Positions 1 through 5,500 of a DNA stretch of 10,332 nt are shown here, in pieces; position 1 is the first letter of the stretch, and each line of letters begins with the position of its first letter. Source of the stretch: Candidatus Bathyarchaeota archaeon. GTDB lineage: Archaea > Thermoproteota > Bathyarchaeia > TCS64. Below the pieces are notes generated by a model that worked only from the letters and a program-made list of their open reading frames with translations, was not told the origin of the DNA and searched no databases. The stretch covers positions 1 to 10,332 of the forward strand of contig WJIV01000250.1 of assembly GCA_014730055.1 (NCBI GenBank), given 5' to 3'. A program made the translations under genes and the position numbers.

Positions 1-1140
1 ACTTTCCATACTAAAGCACTGGTAATTGCGACTGGGGGCCTCGGGCGAGTTTACAAGACAACCAGTAACGGAGCAGTCGCAACCGGCGATGGCTTTGCCC
101 TTGCAATAGATGCCGAAATCCCATTGATGGATATGGAATTCATCCAGTTTCATCCCACTGGCTTTTATGGCTTGGGTGTTCTCGTTACAGAAGCCGCCAG
201 GGGTCAAGGGGCAGTACTGAGAAACAAAGATGGGGAGCGGTTTATGGAGAAATATGCGCCCAAGATAAAGGACTTGGCACCCAGAGACCTTGTCTCAAGA
301 GCCATACTAACCGAGACCCAAGAGGGAAGAGGTATAGATGGTGAGGATTATGTCCACCTAGATTTAACCCATATCGATCCAACTATCATAAAGGAAAATC
401 TATCAGAGATAAACGAGCTATCCAAGAATTTTATGGGGATAGATCCAACTCAGGAACCTATCCCGGTTGCTCCGACTTGTCACTATGTAATGGGAGGTAT
501 ACCAACTGATGAAAATGGAAGAGTTATCGACGAAGAACCCCTAAAAGGACTTTATGCTGTGGGAGAGAGTGCCTGTGTCAGCATACACGGCTCAAACAGA
601 CTTGGATGCAACAGTCTAATTGATCTAGTAGTATTTGGTAAAAGAACAGGTAAATCCGTCTCAAATTACATTAAAGAGGCAGAGTGGCCGGAGGAACCCG
701 AGACTAATGACTTTTTAAAAGAGCATATAGAGGAGGATGGGGAAGAAAAGGTCCATGAGATTAGGTTTGAGTTACAGTCTATGATGACTGAAAAATGTAG
801 TATCTTCAGAACTGGAGAGGACATGAAAAAAGCTCTTGAGATACTCAACACTCTAAAGGACAGTTACGGAAAAATTGGGATAACTAACAAAGAAAAGGTC
901 CATAATTATGAGCTCAAAGAGAAGCTGGAACTGGGGAACTTACTCAAAGTTGCCGAGGTTATTATCCATTCTGCATTAGCTAGGATAGAAAGCAGGGGTG
1001 CTCACTATAGAAACGACTACCCAGAGGGGGATGATGAAAACTGGCTAAAACACACCTTAATCAAACAAAACGATGAGATATCTATAGAATACAAGCCAGT
1101 TACCATAACGAGATTCAAACCAGAGGAGAGGAAATACTGA
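1..1140 (+). CDS. sdhA: Succinate dehydrogenase/fumarate reductase flavoprotein subunit, 3' part
   Basis: This is the C-terminal 379 residues of the FAD subunit that oxidises succinate to fumarate (or runs in reverse). The frame is open from base 1, so the N-terminal FAD-binding part (roughly 200 residues by comparison with E. coli SdhA) lies outside the window. The reading starts in the FAD-domain strand LVIATGG. Family active-site motifs follow in order: QFHPTG (substrate His), [22 protein letters not shown] (Arg), [12 protein letters not shown] (His) and [11 protein letters not shown] (Arg). The last motif has Cys where E. coli has Gly, which is minor. The C-terminal domain ends with a typical [13 protein letters not shown] stretch and a [10 protein letters not shown] block. 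All expected catalytic residues in the visible part are present. The TGA stop shares one base with the sdhB ATG, so the two are translationally coupled. It acts at the membrane with SdhB. Whether it works as dehydrogenase or fumarate reductase cannot be told from sequence. Confidence 0.95.
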   Translation, partial: TFHTKALVIATGGLGRVYKTTSNGAVATGDGFALAIDAEIPLMDMEFIQFHPTGFYGLGVLVTEAARGQGAVLRNKDGERFMEKYAPKIKDLAPRDLVSRAILTETQEGRGIDGEDYVHLDLTHIDPTIIKENLSEINELSKNFMGIDPTQEPIPVAPTCHYVMGGIPTDENGRVIDEEPLKGLYAVGESACVSIHGSNRLGCNSLIDLVVFGKRTGKSVSNYIKEAEWPEEPETNDFLKEHIEEDGEEKVHEIRFELQSMMTEKCSIFRTGEDMKKALEILNTLKDSYGKIGITNKEKVHNYELKEKLELGNLLKVAEVIIHSALARIESRGAHYRNDYPEGDDENWLKHTLIKQNDEISIEYKPVTITRFKPEERKY

Positions 1141-1841
1141 TGAGACTAAAGTTTAAAGTACTGAGATTCAACCCGGAAACTGACAATGAACCTTATTATC
1201 AAATGTTCGATGTTGATGCTGAACCAAACGAGAGACTCTTGGACTGTCTGAACAAGATCAGGTGGAAACAGGACCCCACTTTGAGCTACCGCTGGAGCTG
1301 TAGTCATGGAATATGCGGATCCGATGGGATGAATATTAATGGCACACCCAGCTTGGCTTGCCAGAAACTAGTAAAAGACTTTGATGAGAAAGAGATCACA
1401 GTCGAACCGCTATCATTTTTTCCGATAGTAAAAGATCTTATAGTAGATATGAATCCATTCTTTGAACGAATGAGACAGGTTCACCCAGAAAACTGGAAGA
1501 TAAACCCAGTGCAGTTCTCAAAAGAGATAGAAATGAGCCCAAATGATCATGATGAGATTAAGGAAGCCATTAAATGTATAATGTGTGGCTGTTGTACCGC
1601 GGCTTGCCCTGTTAATTTAGAAGAGGATCCCGAATATATCGGCCCAGCTGCTGTTCTAAGGTCTCAGCGTTATATAATGGATTCAAGGAGAGGGGATATA
1701 AAAGAACGGATAGCACAGATAAATACCTCTCAGGGGGTCTGGGGCTGCAAGGTTTATGGCGAATGTACAAGAGTGTGCCCTAAGGGAATCAAGGTTACCA
1801 AGAAAATTGTGGATCTGAAAAAGTTCATTCCAAAAGCATAA
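1140..1841 (+). CDS. sdhB: Succinate dehydrogenase/fumarate reductase iron-sulfur subunit
   Basis: A 233-residue electron-transfer subunit, normal length for the family, carrying electrons from SdhA FAD to the membrane side. The N-terminal plant-ferredoxin domain holds the [2Fe-2S] site at C54, C59 and C74 with Asp62 as the likely third ligand, as in E. coli SdhB. The C-terminal domain has C146-x2-C149-x2-C152-x3-C156-P, then C203-x5-C209-x3-C213-P, giving one [4Fe-4S] and one [3Fe-4S] cluster in the classical pattern. The start overlaps the sdhA stop by one base, with GAGG-type ribosome-site sequence just upstream in the end of sdhA. The Trp residues after the fourth Cys and the His after C203 that build the E. 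coli ubiquinone site are replaced (CPVNLEED and CKVYGEC), so a different quinone or a different anchor is likely. No sdhC or sdhD follows: the next gene is convergent, two bases away. Confidence 0.95.
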   Translation: MRLKFKVLRFNPETDNEPYYQMFDVDAEPNERLLDCLNKIRWKQDPTLSYRWSCSHGICGSDGMNINGTPSLACQKLVKDFDEKEITVEPLSFFPIVKDLIVDMNPFFERMRQVHPENWKINPVQFSKEIEMSPNDHDEIKEAIKCIMCGCCTAACPVNLEEDPEYIGPAAVLRSQRYIMDSRRGDIKERIAQINTSQGVWGCKVYGECTRVCPKGIKVTKKIVDLKKFIPKA

Positions 1842-1851
1842 TTTTAATGCT
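1835..1851. terminator. Small dyad over convergent stop codons of sdhB and ferritin-like gene
   Basis: AGCAT and ATGCT arms of 5 bp surround a 7-base AT-only centre. The dyad covers the stop codons of both convergent genes, which are only two bases apart, so any termination signal must overlap coding sequence. The hairpin is weak. It is listed because of its position, not its strength. Confidence 0.2.
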
Positions 1852-2365
1852 GCAACTTTTCCTTATATTCCTTGGCGCTTTTGTATCTATCCTCAAGGAA
1901 TTTTTCGTCCCTGAAAAGAGCTACCATATCATTACTACTTAATCTAAAATATGTTTTATTAGCAAGTTCCTTAAGGGCCCGATGGTGTCTTTTTTCATCA
2001 TCTCTCCAAATCTCGATTAATTCCTTTAATCCTTGATTCTCCGCTATGAACCCTTTTCTAAGAATTCGGTTTGCTCGTTTTATTGCTTCAGATTCTAATT
2101 CGATATGGTCCTCGAGGCTCTTTTTGAGTTCTTCCTTGTCCTCTATGAATAGATCTTCTCCGTTTATTATCTCAATCGTGGATTGAATCAAGTTTATGTG
2201 TTTTTGGCTATCGAGCCTATATACCTGCATCATCCTCTTCAATGCTTTATTCTCAGTTTTTTTCTCATAGTTCCTATAGAGGCTAACCAATTCACCCTCT
2301 ATCTTAATCTGTTCCTCTAGTTCTTCTAGGACCTCTTTTCTATGCTTTTCTTCCCAACCCATCAT
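1844..2365 (-). CDS. Ferritin-like / rubrerythrin-like four-helix protein
   Basis: A 173-residue, almost wholly helical, charged cytoplasmic protein. Numbered from the ATG chosen here, helix A carries E23/E25, helix B has D52-S-Q-K-H56, helix C has H87-I-E89-L-E91, and helix D has D122-D-E124-K-R-H127-H128 with a canonical ExxH at E124/H127. This Glu/His arrangement is that of ferritin-like diiron four-helix bundles (rubrerythrin/ferritin superfamily). Helix B deviates, with Ser at the position of the usual Glu three before His. There is no rubredoxin domain, so it is not a full rubrerythrin. A role in iron handling or peroxide defence is inference. The frame runs upstream to a TTG at 2404, but a TATA-like run at 2405-2414 would put transcription start near 2384, inside that extension. 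A GTGAT ribosome site at 2374-2370 precedes the tandem ATGs at 2365 and 2362, and its spacing slightly favours 2362. Confidence 0.75.
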   Translation of the reverse strand: MMGWEEKHRKEVLEELEEQIKIEGELVSLYRNYEKKTENKALKRMMQVYRLDSQKHINLIQSTIEIINGEDLFIEDKEELKKSLEDHIELESEAIKRANRILRKGFIAENQGLKELIEIWRDDEKRHHRALKELANKTYFRLSSNDMVALFRDEKFLEDRYKSAKEYKEKLQH

Positions 2366-2386
2366 AATTATCACATTTGATTTGAA

Positions 2387-2402
2387 CTTCGAAGAAATCT
2401 TC
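2387..2402. promoter_or_regulatory. Overlapping dyads near the ferritin-like gene's inferred transcription start
   Basis: CTTCGAAG (2387-2394) is a perfect 8-bp palindrome, and GAAGAAATCTTC (2391-2402) has 5-bp arms, the two sharing GAAG. They lie between the TATA-like run and the expected start of transcription, where an archaeal repressor would act. Operator function is inference. Confidence 0.25.
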
Positions 2403-2404
2403 AA

Positions 2405-2414
2405 TTAAAAATAA
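2405..2414 (-). promoter_or_regulatory. TATA-like box of the ferritin-like gene
   Basis: On the minus strand this reads TTATTTTTAA, about 45 bases before the ATG. Together with the GTGAT site at 2374-2370 it fits a short-leader transcript starting near 2384. Confidence 0.4.
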
Positions 2415-2416
2415 GG

Positions 2417-2716
2417 TTATTGAGATGCCCATATTGCTGTATAATCAGTGTCACCAGGTTCAGAATGTGGACCTGGAGGAACGCCTGTGCCATCACCGTT
2501 TGTAGCGTGTACTGGAACCCTGACATCTGGGCCTATCACTGAGTAATGCCCTTCGCCTATTTCCACGAATGGCGTGTTTTCATTTGGTGTTTTCTTGAAA
2601 TCAATTACTGGGCAGACAAAACTATCGGTCTTCTCAACCGGTTCAGCCATTACAGGTAGCGATAGTAATGAGGCTAAGACCAAGCCCAAGAAGACTATGC
2701 TCATTTTTTTCTTCAT
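2417..2716 (-). CDS. Small secreted protein of unknown function
   Basis: A 99-residue protein with a clear Sec signal peptide: MKKK, a hydrophobic core at about residues 6-20, and an AxA-like end LPVMA with cleavage likely after residue 24. The mature chain is about 75 residues, acidic, Gly/Pro-rich, with a single Cys (C35, in FVCPVI), the segment IGEGHYSVIGPDVRVPVHA, and a C-terminus DTDYTAIW. There is no further membrane segment, so it should be released or surface-associated. I have an impression of having seen similar CPV...GDTDYTAIW proteins in environmental genomes, but cannot name a family or function. The lone Cys is too deep in the mature chain to be a lipobox. A GGAG ribosome site lies 8 bases before the ATG, and a TTATAATT box about 36 bases before it. 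It is transcribed in the same direction as the ferritin-like gene, which appears to have its own promoter. Confidence 0.7.
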   Translation of the reverse strand: MKKKMSIVFLGLVLASLLSLPVMAEPVEKTDSFVCPVIDFKKTPNENTPFVEIGEGHYSVIGPDVRVPVHATNGDGTGVPPGPHSEPGDTDYTAIWASQ

Positions 2717-2748
2717 TTGGATTTCTCCAAGACTTCCGAAGCATTGTT

Positions 2749-2756
2749 AATTATAA
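2749..2756 (-). promoter_or_regulatory. TATA box of the secreted-protein gene
   Basis: The minus strand reads TTATAATT, centred about 36 bases before the ATG at 2716, leaving a leader of about ten bases that holds the GGAG ribosome site at 2728-2725. Confidence 0.4.
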
Positions 2757-2802
2757 GGGGCATAACACAAGGTGCGAATAAGATTAGGACAATTACCGAA
2801 GT

Positions 2803-3333
2803 TCAAATTTCTAATTCTAGGAAGGATTCCAGGACTCTGTCAACCAATCTATCTACAAAGCTGGATTGATATACTAGCAATGACCTAATTACAGAGTCTT
2901 CATTATTTACCCTGTAGCAATTTTCGTTTCCTACTCTTATTTTGTTAAGTATTTCCCTATTCTCTAAGTTTTTTAAATATGTTGACAATGTAGAAGCCGC
3001 GATTCCAATATCCTCCATTAGGTCTTTAAAACACTTCATCTCATCGGATAGTGTTAGTAAGATAATTTCTCTCATCCTCTTCTGTCTTAGAGCTGATAGG
3101 ATAATCCTTTCAGTCTCATCCAGGTTTTCTCCAAAGTACCTGCAGTACCTCCTGTCATCCTCCATCACGAGAATTTTTCTTCTTTGGAGGTAATCAAGAT
3201 GGTATTCTAACGTCGAAAGTGGGATATCCAATCTTCTCTGAAGCTCACGCATATGAAGGCCTGGGTTTTCCTTTACGTACTCGTAGATTTTCCTACGAAG
3301 CTCGTTCTCGAGGATTTTTTCTTTGACCTTCAT
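2803..3333 (-). CDS. Tandem winged-helix transcriptional regulator
   Basis: A 176-residue cytoplasmic DNA-binding protein candidate. Winged helix 1 covers about residues 10-68 (recognition-helix region IPLSTLEYHLDYL, then the wing ILVMEDDRRYCRYF). Winged helix 2 covers about 74-142 (IAASTLSTYLKNLENREIL, then a wing ending in NENCYRV). A C-terminal helical tail (146-176, DRLVDRVLESFLELE) may dimerise. This ArsR/MarR-like two-domain form is common in Euryarchaeota. C63, C101 and C139 are scattered and make no obvious metal site. The start codon overlaps the stop of the upstream membrane-protein gene as ATGA, so the pair is translationally coupled and probably functionally linked. The promoter serving the pair lies at 3671-3678, shared with the divergent molybdopterin operon, so that operon is a plausible target. 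The regulated genes and the signal are not visible. Confidence 0.8.
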   Translation of the reverse strand: MKVKEKILENELRRKIYEYVKENPGLHMRELQRRLDIPLSTLEYHLDYLQRRKILVMEDDRRYCRYFGENLDETERIILSALRQKRMREIILLTLSDEMKCFKDLMEDIGIAASTLSTYLKNLENREILNKIRVGNENCYRVNNEDSVIRSLLVYQSSFVDRLVDRVLESFLELEI

Positions 3334-3644
3334 TCTTTTTCCTTCAAGATACCTGCAGTGATGAATACTAGAGCAACCAGGTTTAGGAATATGTGAACGT
3401 TCTCGCTTAGGTCAAACGTAAATTCTCCTATCATTAATTCAGGCATGTAGAGGATAGCATGTACGAAAAATAACCCAAACCCGATGGTAAATAGCAATAA
3501 TTTGATGCTACGAACCCTTAGGTAGGCAAGGAGTATTATCCCGAAGAGGAAACCCGTTGCTATGAGGAGCCCAACTCTAAGTATAACATCAAACATCAGT
3601 GCCATGCATAAAATTGTTTTATTATTACTCAAAAACCTGTTCAT
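3330..3644 (-). CDS. Small three-helix membrane protein coupled to winged-helix regulator
   Basis: A 104-residue integral membrane protein with helices at about residues 20-42, 46-68 and 82-100, short loops and a basic first loop (LRVRSIK). H62 sits within the second helix and H84 at the start of the third, and the loop between them has PELMIGEFTFDLSE. No catalytic motif is seen and I cannot assign a function. Its stop overlaps the start of the winged-helix regulator gene (ATGA), and similar membrane-protein/winged-helix pairs occur in other Euryarchaeota, so it may sense or tether for the regulator (inference). The ATG at 3644 lies about 30 bases from the centre of the TATA box, giving a leaderless start. 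Internal ATGs at 3605 and 3596 (MFDVILRVG) are alternatives and would match the point where similar proteins seem to begin. There is no ribosome site at any of the three. Confidence 0.7.
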   Translation of the reverse strand: MNRFLSNNKTILCMALMFDVILRVGLLIATGFLFGIILLAYLRVRSIKLLLFTIGFGLFFVHAILYMPELMIGEFTFDLSENVHIFLNLVALVFITAGILKEKE

Positions 3645-3670
3645 CTATCTTCGTTGTTTGTACTATATCC

Positions 3671-3678
3671 TATATAAT
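3671..3678. promoter_or_regulatory. Shared bidirectional TATA box
   Basis: TATATAAT on the plus strand contains TATATA, which reads the same on the minus strand. Its centre is about 33 bases before the ATG at 3707 (+) and about 30 bases before the ATG at 3644 (-). Both distances fit archaeal TATA-to-start spacing with very short or no leaders, and no better TATA sequence lies elsewhere in the 62-base gap. One box may therefore serve both divergent operons. Confidence 0.5.
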
Positions 3679-3706
3679 CTGCCTTTTCGCTAATTATATG
3701 ATGTAA

Positions 3707-4375
3707 ATGAAAAGTGAGAAAGCTTCTCTTGTAATTGTATCAATCATGCTCTTGTTCGTTATTCTATTCGGTTTAAATCGATTTAATTTTGATGCTAGAG
3801 AGAAGGTAATCGAGATTAAAGAGTACCAGGGAGAGAGACTTGATTCTGTCTATGACTTCAGGGAGAATAGTATCCTAGGACCTCAGGAAATTAACGTAAC
3901 AGATTACAGGCTAAGAGTAAGTGGACTCGTTGAGACTCCTTTAGAATACACTTACGAAGAAGTATTAGAGGACTTTTCTAGTAAACGAAAGGTAATCCGA
4001 CTGAGTTGTGTAGAGGGATGGAGCGCTAAGGTCCTCTGGGAAGGGGTCTCGATAAAAGACCTTGTTGAGGCAGCGGAACCAAGTGAGGATGCGAAAATCA
4101 TAATATTCCACGCTGAAGATGGATATACAACCAGTTTACATCTTGATTACATCAAGGAACGGGATATCATGCTGGCATATAAGATAAATGAAGTAACTCT
4201 GCCGAAGGAAAACGGCTTCCCTTTCCAGCTAGTCGCTGAATCCAAATGGGGGTATAAGTGGTGTAGATGGGTCGTGGAATTGGAGTTCAGTGATGATACT
4301 GACTACGAGGGTTTCTGGGAGAGCAGAGGCTACAGCAATGATGCTGATCTGGACAAATCCTTCTGGGGTAAGTAA
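3707..4375 (+). CDS. Membrane-anchored molybdopterin-dependent oxidoreductase (sulfite oxidase/MsrP-like fold)
   Basis: A 222-residue protein with one N-terminal hydrophobic segment (about 7-24) and a single sulfite-oxidase-fold molybdopterin domain. The domain shows the usual markers: YRLRVSGLVETPLEYTYEEV, then IRLSCVEGWSAKVLWEGV with C101 as expected Mo ligand, then HAEDGYTTSLHLDYI, then GFPFQLVAESKWGYKWCRWV for cofactor contacts. It lacks the dimerisation domain of sulfite oxidases and is closest in build to MsrP (YedY), which reduces methionine sulfoxide outside the cell. The substrate here is unknown. TAA stands in frame directly before the ATG, so the N-terminus cannot be longer, and it holds no twin-arginine motif. 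Charge flanking the hydrophobic segment does not settle which side the domain faces. The small cytochrome gene follows after two bases and is the likely electron partner. Promoter: the TATA box at 3671-3678. Confidence 0.85.
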   Translation: MKSEKASLVIVSIMLLFVILFGLNRFNFDAREKVIEIKEYQGERLDSVYDFRENSILGPQEINVTDYRLRVSGLVETPLEYTYEEVLEDFSSKRKVIRLSCVEGWSAKVLWEGVSIKDLVEAAEPSEDAKIIIFHAEDGYTTSLHLDYIKERDIMLAYKINEVTLPKENGFPFQLVAESKWGYKWCRWVVELEFSDDTDYEGFWESRGYSNDADLDKSFWGK

Positions 4376-4377
4376 CT

Positions 4378-4617
4378 TTGGCTAATAAGAAGTTAAGAGA
4401 GGCTGTACACGGAGCGTTAACATCTGTAACTTTCCTTTTCGTAGTTACAGGTCTGGGCATTTCTGACTTTAGGCTCATAGAAAGATTAACAATTGGAATT
4501 CTAACTAAAGAGAGATCTTTCTGGATACACAGTAATTTAGTGGAGGTATTCGCCTTTCTTCTTTTCCTACACATTTACTTGAAGGTCTGGCCGCAGATTA
4601 AAAATAAACAAAAATGA
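4378..4617 (+). CDS. Two-helix cytochrome b-like membrane protein, partner of the molybdopterin protein
   Basis: A 79-residue protein with two predicted membrane helices (about 12-28 and 52-70). His11 begins helix 1. His51 and His65 sit in helix 2 fourteen residues apart, the spacing seen in b-type cytochromes, in HSNLVEVFAFLLFLHIYLKVW. It resembles half of a DUF4405/b561-type cytochrome. A pair of such chains could supply two bis-His haems, but haem binding is inferred from His placement only. MsrQ, the usual haem partner of MsrP, has about six helices, so this would be a stripped-down replacement passing electrons to the upstream molybdopterin domain. The start is TTG at 4378: it is the only plausible initiator, since no ATG or GTG precedes the first helix in this frame, and GGGG in the end of the upstream gene may be its ribosome site. 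The gap to the upstream stop is two bases. Confidence 0.7.
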   Translation: MANKKLREAVHGALTSVTFLFVVTGLGISDFRLIERLTIGILTKERSFWIHSNLVEVFAFLLFLHIYLKVWPQIKNKQK

Positions 4618-4670
4618 GACAATTCCCCTCGAAAAGGATTGGACCTATGGGTAGTTTTTCCTAACCATCG

Positions 4671-4679
4671 TATTTTTAT
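4671..4679 (+). promoter_or_regulatory. TATA box of the nitroreductase gene
   Basis: TATTTTTAT is centred 28 bases before the ATG at 4703, as expected for a leaderless archaeal transcript. No ribosome site lies before that ATG, which fits. Confidence 0.5.
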
Positions 4680-4702
4680 CGACTATCCATGCTTTTTAAT
4701 GT

Positions 4703-5263
4703 ATGAAGATCCTCGAACTCGCTAAGAGCAGGAAGACTGTACGCAAATTCAAGGAAAAAGAGGTCCCCCTAGATCAAGTTAAAAAAGTTCTCGAGGTTGC
4801 CACTCAAGCCCCATCTGGTGCTAATTACCAAGGATGGCGATTCATTGTTATCAGTAAACCTGAGTTAAAAAGAAAGATAAGATTAGCATCTGAAGCAGGG
4901 GAAACAGAATTCTACAAAAAGGTATCAGGTGATTGGAGCGACTGGTTAAGTGATTCAAAGATTAGCTCCAATAAACCCTATCTAGAGCACGCTCCTACTT
5001 TAATTGCGGTCTTAGGCCGAAATGATGTTCCCTACTCCTCAGAATCTGTGTGGTTATCAATAGGTTACATGCTATTGGCCTTAGAGGAACTTGGCTTATC
5101 TACAGTTACATATACTCCTAGTGATGTCAAACTGGTTGAGAAGGAATTACCGATCCCTAATAGTTATCGACTTGAAGCTATTCTTCCCATAGGATACAGT
5201 GATGATGAAAAACAGAAGGAACCTCGAGAAAACCTTGATAAAATACTAGAGATAATAAAATAG
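4703..5263 (+). CDS. Nitroreductase-family FMN-dependent oxidoreductase
   Basis: A 186-residue cytoplasmic flavoprotein, normal length for the family. The FMN-binding N-terminus SRKTVRKFKEKEVP (9-22) is followed by ATQAPSGANYQGWRFIVI (33-50), which binds flavin and forms the dimer core. Helix SIGYMLLALEELGLSTV (119-135) and the strand ILPIGYSDDE (160-169) complete the fold. Family members reduce nitro groups, quinones, flavins or other acceptors with NAD(P)H, and the natural substrate is not visible. The central segment DWSDWLSDSKISSN is a variable region that shapes the substrate pocket. It has its own promoter and stands between two redox modules. A shared pathway with them is possible but rests only on position. 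It ends convergent with the ferredoxin gene, 21 bases away, over a hairpin. Confidence 0.9.
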   Translation: MKILELAKSRKTVRKFKEKEVPLDQVKKVLEVATQAPSGANYQGWRFIVISKPELKRKIRLASEAGETEFYKKVSGDWSDWLSDSKISSNKPYLEHAPTLIAVLGRNDVPYSSESVWLSIGYMLLALEELGLSTVTYTPSDVKLVEKELPIPNSYRLEAILPIGYSDDEKQKEPRENLDKILEIIK

Positions 5264-5264
5264 A

Positions 5265-5293
5265 AGTATTTTTAATCAAAAATACTATTTTTT
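5265..5293. terminator. Bidirectional terminator between convergent genes
   Basis: AGTATTTTT and AAAAATACT form a perfect 9-bp stem with a 4-base AATC loop (5265-5286), followed by six T on the plus strand. On the minus strand the sequence past the stem is also T-rich. The hairpin overlaps the stop codon of the ferredoxin gene and begins two bases after the nitroreductase stop, so it can end both transcripts. Confidence 0.6.
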
Positions 5294-5500
5294 AAGACGC
5301 TTCGTTACTGGTCTCATCCACAGGGGAAGATCAAGTCTTATTGCATTAGTTGGGCAATCCATCATACAGGCTCCACAATGCCAGCATTCATCTGGGTAGG
5401 CAACCCTTGGTCCTTCATCACTTTCTCTGAGTACATCGCATGGGCATATTTCCGCGCACTTGAAGCAGCTTATACATTCCTCGGTGAAGATCGGTGGCAT
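5285..5500 (-). CDS. AprB-like 2[4Fe-4S] ferredoxin
   Basis: A 71-residue ferredoxin with two binding motifs: C-I-S-C-F-K-C-A-E-I-C-P near the N-terminus and C-W-H-C-G-A-C-M-M-D-C-P in the middle. It should carry two [4Fe-4S] clusters. The Trp inside the second motif matches the CWxC of APS reductase beta subunit (AprB), where a Trp helps electron transfer to the FAD of AprA. It has ordinary spacing in the first motif, and only about 20 residues, ending basic (WMRPVTKRLKK), after the last cluster. Archaeal AprB is about twice as long, with a tail that wraps the alpha subunit, so this is a trimmed relative. The ATG follows the stop of the flavoprotein gene with no gap, and a perfect AAAGGAGG ribosome site lies 8 bases upstream. 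It therefore almost certainly works with that flavoprotein. Confidence 0.85.
   Translation of the reverse strand: MPPIFTEECISCFKCAEICPCDVLRESDEGPRVAYPDECWHCGACMMDCPTNAIRLDLPLWMRPVTKRLKK

Noticed and set aside
666..851. 61-codon minus-strand frame within sdhA
   Set aside because: It lies wholly inside the strongly conserved sdhA coding region and has low-complexity composition with no family resemblance.
2366..2404. N-terminal extension of the ferritin-like protein from a TTG
   Set aside because: The inferred transcription start lies inside the extension, and a ribosome site precedes the downstream ATGs.
4287..4574. 95-codon minus-strand frame over the Mo-protein end and cytochrome gene
   Set aside because: It is antisense to a coupled gene pair with recognisable motifs; its own product has no motif.
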